From positions 1-8,533 of the forward strand of contig JBCDGZ010000216.1 of NCBI GenBank assembly GCA_038750655.1: a DNA stretch of 8,533 bases, read 5' to 3'. This document shows, in pieces, positions 5,415-8,533 of the stretch. Position 1 is the stretch's first letter. The number at the start of each line of letters is the position of its first letter. The notes under the pieces were generated by a model, which was given only the letters and a program-made list of their open reading frames with translations, ran no database searches and was not told the DNA's origin. The position numbers and the translations under genes are program-made. The stretch is from JBCDGZ01 sp038750655 (GTDB lineage: Bacteria > Bacteroidota > Bacteroidia > Chitinophagales > Saprospiraceae).

Positions 5415-6122
5415 ATGTGCGGACGAGCTTCACTCACCAAAGTCGAAAAAGACCTCGAACAACACTTCCGAGCGACCTTCTACTCCGAAGATCGAGAACG
5501 CTATCAACCGCTGCCCAACTACAACATCGCCCCCACTCACCGGCATCCCGTCATCACCGCCGATGATCCCAGCTACCTGCAATTCTTTCGTTGGGGGCTG
5601 ATTCCTTTCTGGGCCAAAACCCCAAGCATCGGCAGCAAAATGATCAACGCCCGCATCGAAACAGTAGCCGAGAAGCCAGCCTTCCGGCAAGCCATCAAAA
5701 AGCGGCGCTGCCTCGTGCCCTTCGATGGCTTCTACGAATGGCAGCGGCGAGAGGGCAAAAAAATCCCCTATCGCATCACCCTCAAAGACGAAGGCATCTT
5801 CTGTACTGCTGGTATCTGGGAACGCTGGAAGGCGCCCGACGGGGAGCTGATCCATAGCTTCTCGGTGCTCACTCAGCCCCCTAATACCCTTATGGCGCCC
5901 ATCCACGACCGCATGCCCGCCATCCTGCGGCCCGATCAGGAAGCCCTCTGGCTGGACCAGGAGCTGCCCACCGAAGCGGTCCTGAGCATGATTGCCCCCT
6001 ACCCCGACGAACAACTTAAGGCGTATACGGTATCCAGCCGAATTAATAGTGTACGTAATAATGATCCAACGTTGTTGCAGCCTTATGATCATCAGGAGGG
6101 AGAGCAGGGAAGCCTGTTTTGA
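5415..6122 (+). CDS. SRAP-family abasic-site shield protein (YedK/HMCES type)
   Basis: A 235-residue SOS-response-associated peptidase (SRAP) domain protein. The family binds abasic sites in single-stranded DNA and forms a covalent thiazolidine link through the amino-terminal Cys exposed when Met1 is removed. The essential parts are visible: MCGRAS with Cys2, NYNIAPT (35-41), RWGLIPFWAK (59-68), the INARIET loop with Asn78, VPFDGFYEW (101-109) with Glu108, and IHDRMPAIL (163-171) with His164. These correspond to the Cys, Asn, Glu and His residues defined in E. coli YedK. Length is normal. The start is certain because Cys must be residue 2. The protein ends in EQGSLF, which resembles a sliding-clamp-binding peptide. 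The gene lies right after the TPR terminator and converges on the minus-strand outer-membrane genes with a 19-bp gap, so it is probably a single-gene transcript. No LexA-type operator was recognised. Confidence 0.96.
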   Translation: MCGRASLTKVEKDLEQHFRATFYSEDRERYQPLPNYNIAPTHRHPVITADDPSYLQFFRWGLIPFWAKTPSIGSKMINARIETVAEKPAFRQAIKKRRCLVPFDGFYEWQRREGKKIPYRITLKDEGIFCTAGIWERWKAPDGELIHSFSVLTQPPNTLMAPIHDRMPAILRPDQEALWLDQELPTEAVLSMIAPYPDEQLKAYTVSSRINSVRNNDPTLLQPYDHQEGEQGSLF

Positions 6123-6127
6123 TGCTA

Positions 6128-6151
6128 GGAGTTGGGATGCCTCACAACTCC
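6128..6151. terminator. Possible bidirectional hairpin between convergent genes
   Basis: GGAGTTG (6128-6134) and CAACTCC (6145-6151) form a perfect 7-bp stem with a 10-nt loop between the SRAP stop and the stop codon of the convergent minus-strand gene, overlapping the latter. Being symmetrical it could act on both transcripts. There is no T-run on either side, so terminator activity is uncertain. Confidence 0.35.
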
Positions 6152-7317
6152 CGCATTACCCCTACTCCCAGTTGAAAGCTGCGCAAAGAGAGGTCTAAAA
6201 GCACCGATACGGACTCCATTTCTGTAAAAGCTAGCCCGTAGCGCCCTTCGATGAATAGGCGGTATTGCTTGCTCAGTGGCATGCTGATGCCACCTCCACC
6301 ATAGAGACTGATCAGAAAGTCATTGGGGAGGCTGGCCTCCCGGCCTTCGCGGATCACGCCGTCGCAGTTTTTGGTCTCCTCGATGTCAGCAACCAGGTTG
6401 CGGCCAATCCCCGGGCCAACAATCAGGTAAGGCTTGTACCTATTGCGGCTGAGTTGCCACTGGAAAATTACGGCCAGTTCTGCTTGCAAAATGTTGAAGT
6501 CGAAATCTGAGCGGACTTCCTCCCGGAAAATCGGTGGAACATTGACTTCCTCATCGCCGGCTCCGCGCTGAATGAGGTTCAGCTCCGTACGAATCAGGGC
6601 CCTGCTGCTGGTTTGAAAAGTTAGGAAGAGGCCTCCGCCGGGGTACCAGCCGTTGGGAGCCAGGTTTTCGTAGTAGCTGGCTTTGGGAAGCAGCAGTTTA
6701 TTGGAGGCCATCGCTAGTCGAAAGCCATAGCTGAGTCCTCGTTTATCGGGTGGAATCCAAAGGCGGGTTGGCGGATCGCTCTGCTTACAGCGGTTGTAAT
6801 CCTGGGTAATCTTAATGAGCCGGTGGTAGCGATAGCGGTATTTTCTCACATTTTTGTGCAGCTCCTCCCAGCCATTGCAATCCAGAAAATAAAGCGAAGC
6901 AAAACGGCCAAAACGCTTGCGGTTGGCTTGGCTGAGCTTTCCCTGACGCTCTAAAAAGTACCATTTGTCTTTACCATCAAAATGCGTAAACAGTACGCTA
7001 GCGTACCCTTCGAGGGCCACACGCATCAGCACCAGCCGCTCTTCTTTTTTGTACGTTACCCGCTTAGGTACGTAGATGTGATTGGGATGAACGACCACTT
7101 TTTTGATCTCATCAAAGCGATAACTGCGATAGAGTTTATCCTTTTGCCGGTATTTAAAGAAGACCACCCTTTTCTCAAAAAGTGATTTTTCATTGACAAA
7201 CCCGCGCAGCGTATCTTGTTGCTTGGTAATGATATAAGCGGACTGAGGCAGTTTGATTTGTGCCGCAGTGAGTAGAGGGAAGAGTAGTGAGAAACAGAGA
7301 AGCAGTCTTAATTTCAC
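6142..7317 (-). CDS. Secreted outer-membrane beta-barrel protein with N-terminal domain
   Basis: A 391-residue protein starting MKLRLLLCFSLLFPLLTAAQ, a Sec signal peptide probably cleaved just before Gln20, a pattern common in Bacteroidota. Residues about 25-185 are a separate domain: AYIITKQQDTLRGFV, then FDEIKKVVVHPN, SVLFTHFDGKDKWYF, and two cysteines, FLDCNGW (Cys147) and DYNRC (Cys177), which could form a disulphide after export. From about 195 to the end, alternating polar/hydrophobic strands with Gly/Tyr turns (YGFRLAMAS, LIRTELNLIQRG, FNILQAELAVIFQWQLS, KPYLIVGPGIGRNL, RLFIEGRYGLAFTEM, SFQLGVGVM) indicate an eight-strand-type outer-membrane barrel like the PorT/OMP_b-brl families. It should sit in the outer membrane; ligand and role are unknown. 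It is the last gene of a minus-strand series, 62 bp after the other barrel gene. A weak -7-like TTATTTTG (complement of 7347-7354) lies upstream, so it may also have its own promoter. Confidence 0.85.
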   Translation of the reverse strand: MKLRLLLCFSLLFPLLTAAQIKLPQSAYIITKQQDTLRGFVNEKSLFEKRVVFFKYRQKDKLYRSYRFDEIKKVVVHPNHIYVPKRVTYKKEERLVLMRVALEGYASVLFTHFDGKDKWYFLERQGKLSQANRKRFGRFASLYFLDCNGWEELHKNVRKYRYRYHRLIKITQDYNRCKQSDPPTRLWIPPDKRGLSYGFRLAMASNKLLLPKASYYENLAPNGWYPGGGLFLTFQTSSRALIRTELNLIQRGAGDEEVNVPPIFREEVRSDFDFNILQAELAVIFQWQLSRNRYKPYLIVGPGIGRNLVADIEETKNCDGVIREGREASLPNDFLISLYGGGGISMPLSKQYRLFIEGRYGLAFTEMESVSVLLDLSLRSFQLGVGVMREL

Positions 7318-7379
7318 GCTTGATTTATTTGAATAGCACTGTCCTGCAAAATAACAAAAATTGACAATCAGCAGTTCAA

Positions 7380-8141
7380 TCAGCGGGTGAAATTGAACCC
7401 CAGCCCTAATTGAAGCTGGATGGGATAATAAAATGAAGTTTGGAGAATCCGCTCCTCCGCCAAGGCTAAATCCTCCGGACTCAACTGACCAATTTGGTTG
7501 ACCGATCGGATACGTACATTCTCATAATAAGGCTCTGGCACCAGTGGTATCCCCAAGCCGATGTTCAAAGACAGTCCGGAGGTCCATATCCAATTAAACC
7601 CCAACTGAACCCCGAGGGTATTGACCCGCTTAAAATCCCACAAGGCCAGCCACTCTCCATCATAGTTATTTTCTCCCACGCTGAACACCTCTTCAACCGG
7701 CCGAATATCCATCCGATACACCGTCTCTGGATTATGGGTAAAAAATAAGCCTGCGTACCAGCCGGAGCGAAAGGGGCTGTAGCGAAATTCGAGGTTGTAA
7801 AAAGTCCCCGTTTCGTGCGAAAGGGTAATATCCAAATCGTTCACCGCTTCGGTGAAGCCCCAGGACTCTCTGAACCGCAGGCGACGGGAGGGCTGATAAG
7901 AGAAGCCGAAATAGCAATGGCGGTTGGCATGGAAGCCGATGGTGACGCCCGGTAAGGCCCAGTCAAAAACATCGAGGTCTTTGACGTCCCGCTCAGCCAG
8001 TGAGCTGCCGAAGGCTTTGATGAAGACACCGGCGGCATTGAGCTGGAGCTGGTAGGGACGCTGCAGCCGGTTTTGGCCAAAGGCAGAGACCGCCAGCAAA
8101 AGGCCAGTAAGCGAGAGGACTATTTTTTGGATGGGATGCAT
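7380..8141 (-). CDS. Secreted outer-membrane beta-barrel-like protein
   Basis: A 253-residue protein of no named family that I recognise. The start chosen is the ATG at 8141, which gives a proper signal peptide, MHPIQKIVLSLTGLLLAVSA followed by FGQ, with cleavage likely before Gln23. An upstream in-frame ATG at 8216 would place 25 Ser/Trp-rich residues before the signal and overlap the DUF1573 gene, so it is rejected. The mature part is rich in amphipathic strands with aromatic ends (LQLNAAGVFIKAFG, VTIGFHANRHCYFGFSY, FYNLEFRYSPF, WYAGLFFTH, LGVQLGFNWIW, LSLNIGLGIPL) and ends IQLQLGLGFNFTR, the typical last-strand pattern ending near an aromatic residue. This points to an outer-membrane beta-barrel of about eight to ten strands. 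It is followed 62 bp later by another barrel protein and preceded by a DUF1573 gene, so an envelope function is likely. The exact role is unknown. Confidence 0.8.
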   Translation of the reverse strand: MHPIQKIVLSLTGLLLAVSAFGQNRLQRPYQLQLNAAGVFIKAFGSSLAERDVKDLDVFDWALPGVTIGFHANRHCYFGFSYQPSRRLRFRESWGFTEAVNDLDITLSHETGTFYNLEFRYSPFRSGWYAGLFFTHNPETVYRMDIRPVEEVFSVGENNYDGEWLALWDFKRVNTLGVQLGFNWIWTSGLSLNIGLGIPLVPEPYYENVRIRSVNQIGQLSPEDLALAEERILQTSFYYPIQLQLGLGFNFTR

Positions 8142-8178
8142 TGGATGCCAAAGGCCCCGAAGGGACGACGATGTCGAG

Positions 8179-8533
8179 CTACTCCACCAACTCAAACTTA
8201 AACTGTAAAATCTCAAAAATACTTGTCTCCGTTACCGGATCGATGTTTTCCAAGATGACATCTACGTCAACGACTTCCGACTCCTCTTTTTCGGTGCTAT
8301 CAAAATAAATGGTGATTTTTCCGGTTTCGCCGGGGGCAACGGCCCCTCGGGTGTGGTCCGAAGTAGTGCATTCACAGCCAGAGACCAGGTCGATAGTCAG
8401 CGGGGCGGTGCCGACGTTGGTGAAATGGTAGACGCCGGTTTTCTTTTCGCCTTTTTTGACCTTACCGAAGTCGATCATGGTTTTATCGAACTTCATCTTG
8501 GGCATAGGATCGCCTACTTCTTTGTTAGCCGAC
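8179..8533 (-). CDS. DUF1573 domain protein (N-terminus beyond window)
   Basis: The minus-strand frame runs from the right edge to a TAG at 8179-8181 and shows 117 residues, starting in-frame SANKEVGDPMPKMKF. An internal ATG at 8505 is not preferred, because the frame stays open upstream and family members usually carry an export signal or lipoprotein signal before this point. The visible part is a near-complete DUF1573 immunoglobulin-like fold: MKFDKTMIDFGKVKKGE, then VYHFTNVGTAPLTIDLVSGC, the hallmark Cys pair in GCECTTSD, and the proline/glycine turn VAPGETGKITIYFDSTEKE. The usual family motif is close to SCGCT; here the middle residue is Glu. The C-terminus is acidic (DVILENIDPVTETSIFEILQ...). 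DUF1573 proteins are common in Bacteroidota, often exported, and of unknown function. It is 37 bp upstream of the next barrel gene and probably co-transcribed with it. Confidence 0.88.
   Translation of the reverse strand, partial: SANKEVGDPMPKMKFDKTMIDFGKVKKGEKKTGVYHFTNVGTAPLTIDLVSGCECTTSDHTRGAVAPGETGKITIYFDSTEKEESEVVDVDVILENIDPVTETSIFEILQFKFELVE

Noticed and set aside
5430..6092. Minus-strand reading frame of 220 codons opposite the SRAP gene
   Set aside because: The SRAP frame has all family motifs; the opposite frame is Gly/Val/Asp/Phe-rich and shows no domain, so it is a shadow of a GC-richer gene.
8142..8216. Longer start for the 253-residue barrel protein
   Set aside because: It would bury the signal peptide behind a Ser/Trp-rich stretch and overlap the DUF1573 coding end.
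1..8533. CRISPR array, insertion sequence, tRNA/rRNA or anti-phage system
   Set aside because: No regularly spaced repeats, transposase, terminal inverted repeats, RNA-gene landmarks or defence-type domains were seen; the genes are ordinary chromosomal types.

Overview
The window looks like a chromosomal segment of a Bacteroidota bacterium, most likely a Saprospiria/Lewinella-like marine or activated-sludge lineage. The reasons are coding DNA of roughly even GC with AT-rich gaps, almost no Shine-Dalgarno sequences, promoter elements resembling the Bacteroidota TTTG / TAnnTTTG type, secreted beta-barrel proteins whose signal peptides end before Gln, and a DUF1573 protein. The genus is inference. 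No mobile element, CRISPR array, tRNA or rRNA was seen.

Layout. (1) Positions 1-646, minus strand: the first 215 codons of a coiled-coil protein that runs off the left edge. (2) A 200-bp divergent gap. (3) Positions 847-3559, plus strand: a tight three-gene unit of arginine deiminase, a YbgC/FadM-type hotdog acyl-CoA thioesterase and a YihY/BrkB-family membrane protein, with gaps of 11 and 5 bp. (4) Positions 3560-3913: a 354-bp AT-rich gap unusually full of inverted and direct repeats, with a good candidate promoter. (5) Positions 3914-5326: a soluble TPR-repeat protein, followed by two stacked dyads, the second a strong intrinsic terminator. (6) Positions 5415-6122: an SRAP/YedK (HMCES-type) abasic-site shield protein, whose start lies 4 bp after a candidate -7 element and whose C-terminus looks like a sliding-clamp-binding peptide. 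(7) Positions 6142-8533, minus strand, converging on the SRAP gene: two secreted beta-barrel-type outer-membrane proteins and, upstream of them, the 3' part of a DUF1573 protein that runs off the right edge.

The genes form several independent units rather than one pathway. The plus-strand trio may be co-transcribed, but no shared biochemistry is evident: the deiminase has none of its usual arcB/arcC/arcD partners here. The minus-strand trio is united by cell-envelope localisation. I see no new multi-gene system. The points most worth a second look are the clamp-like tail on the SRAP protein, the dyad-rich region before the TPR gene, and the likely leaderless SRAP transcript.
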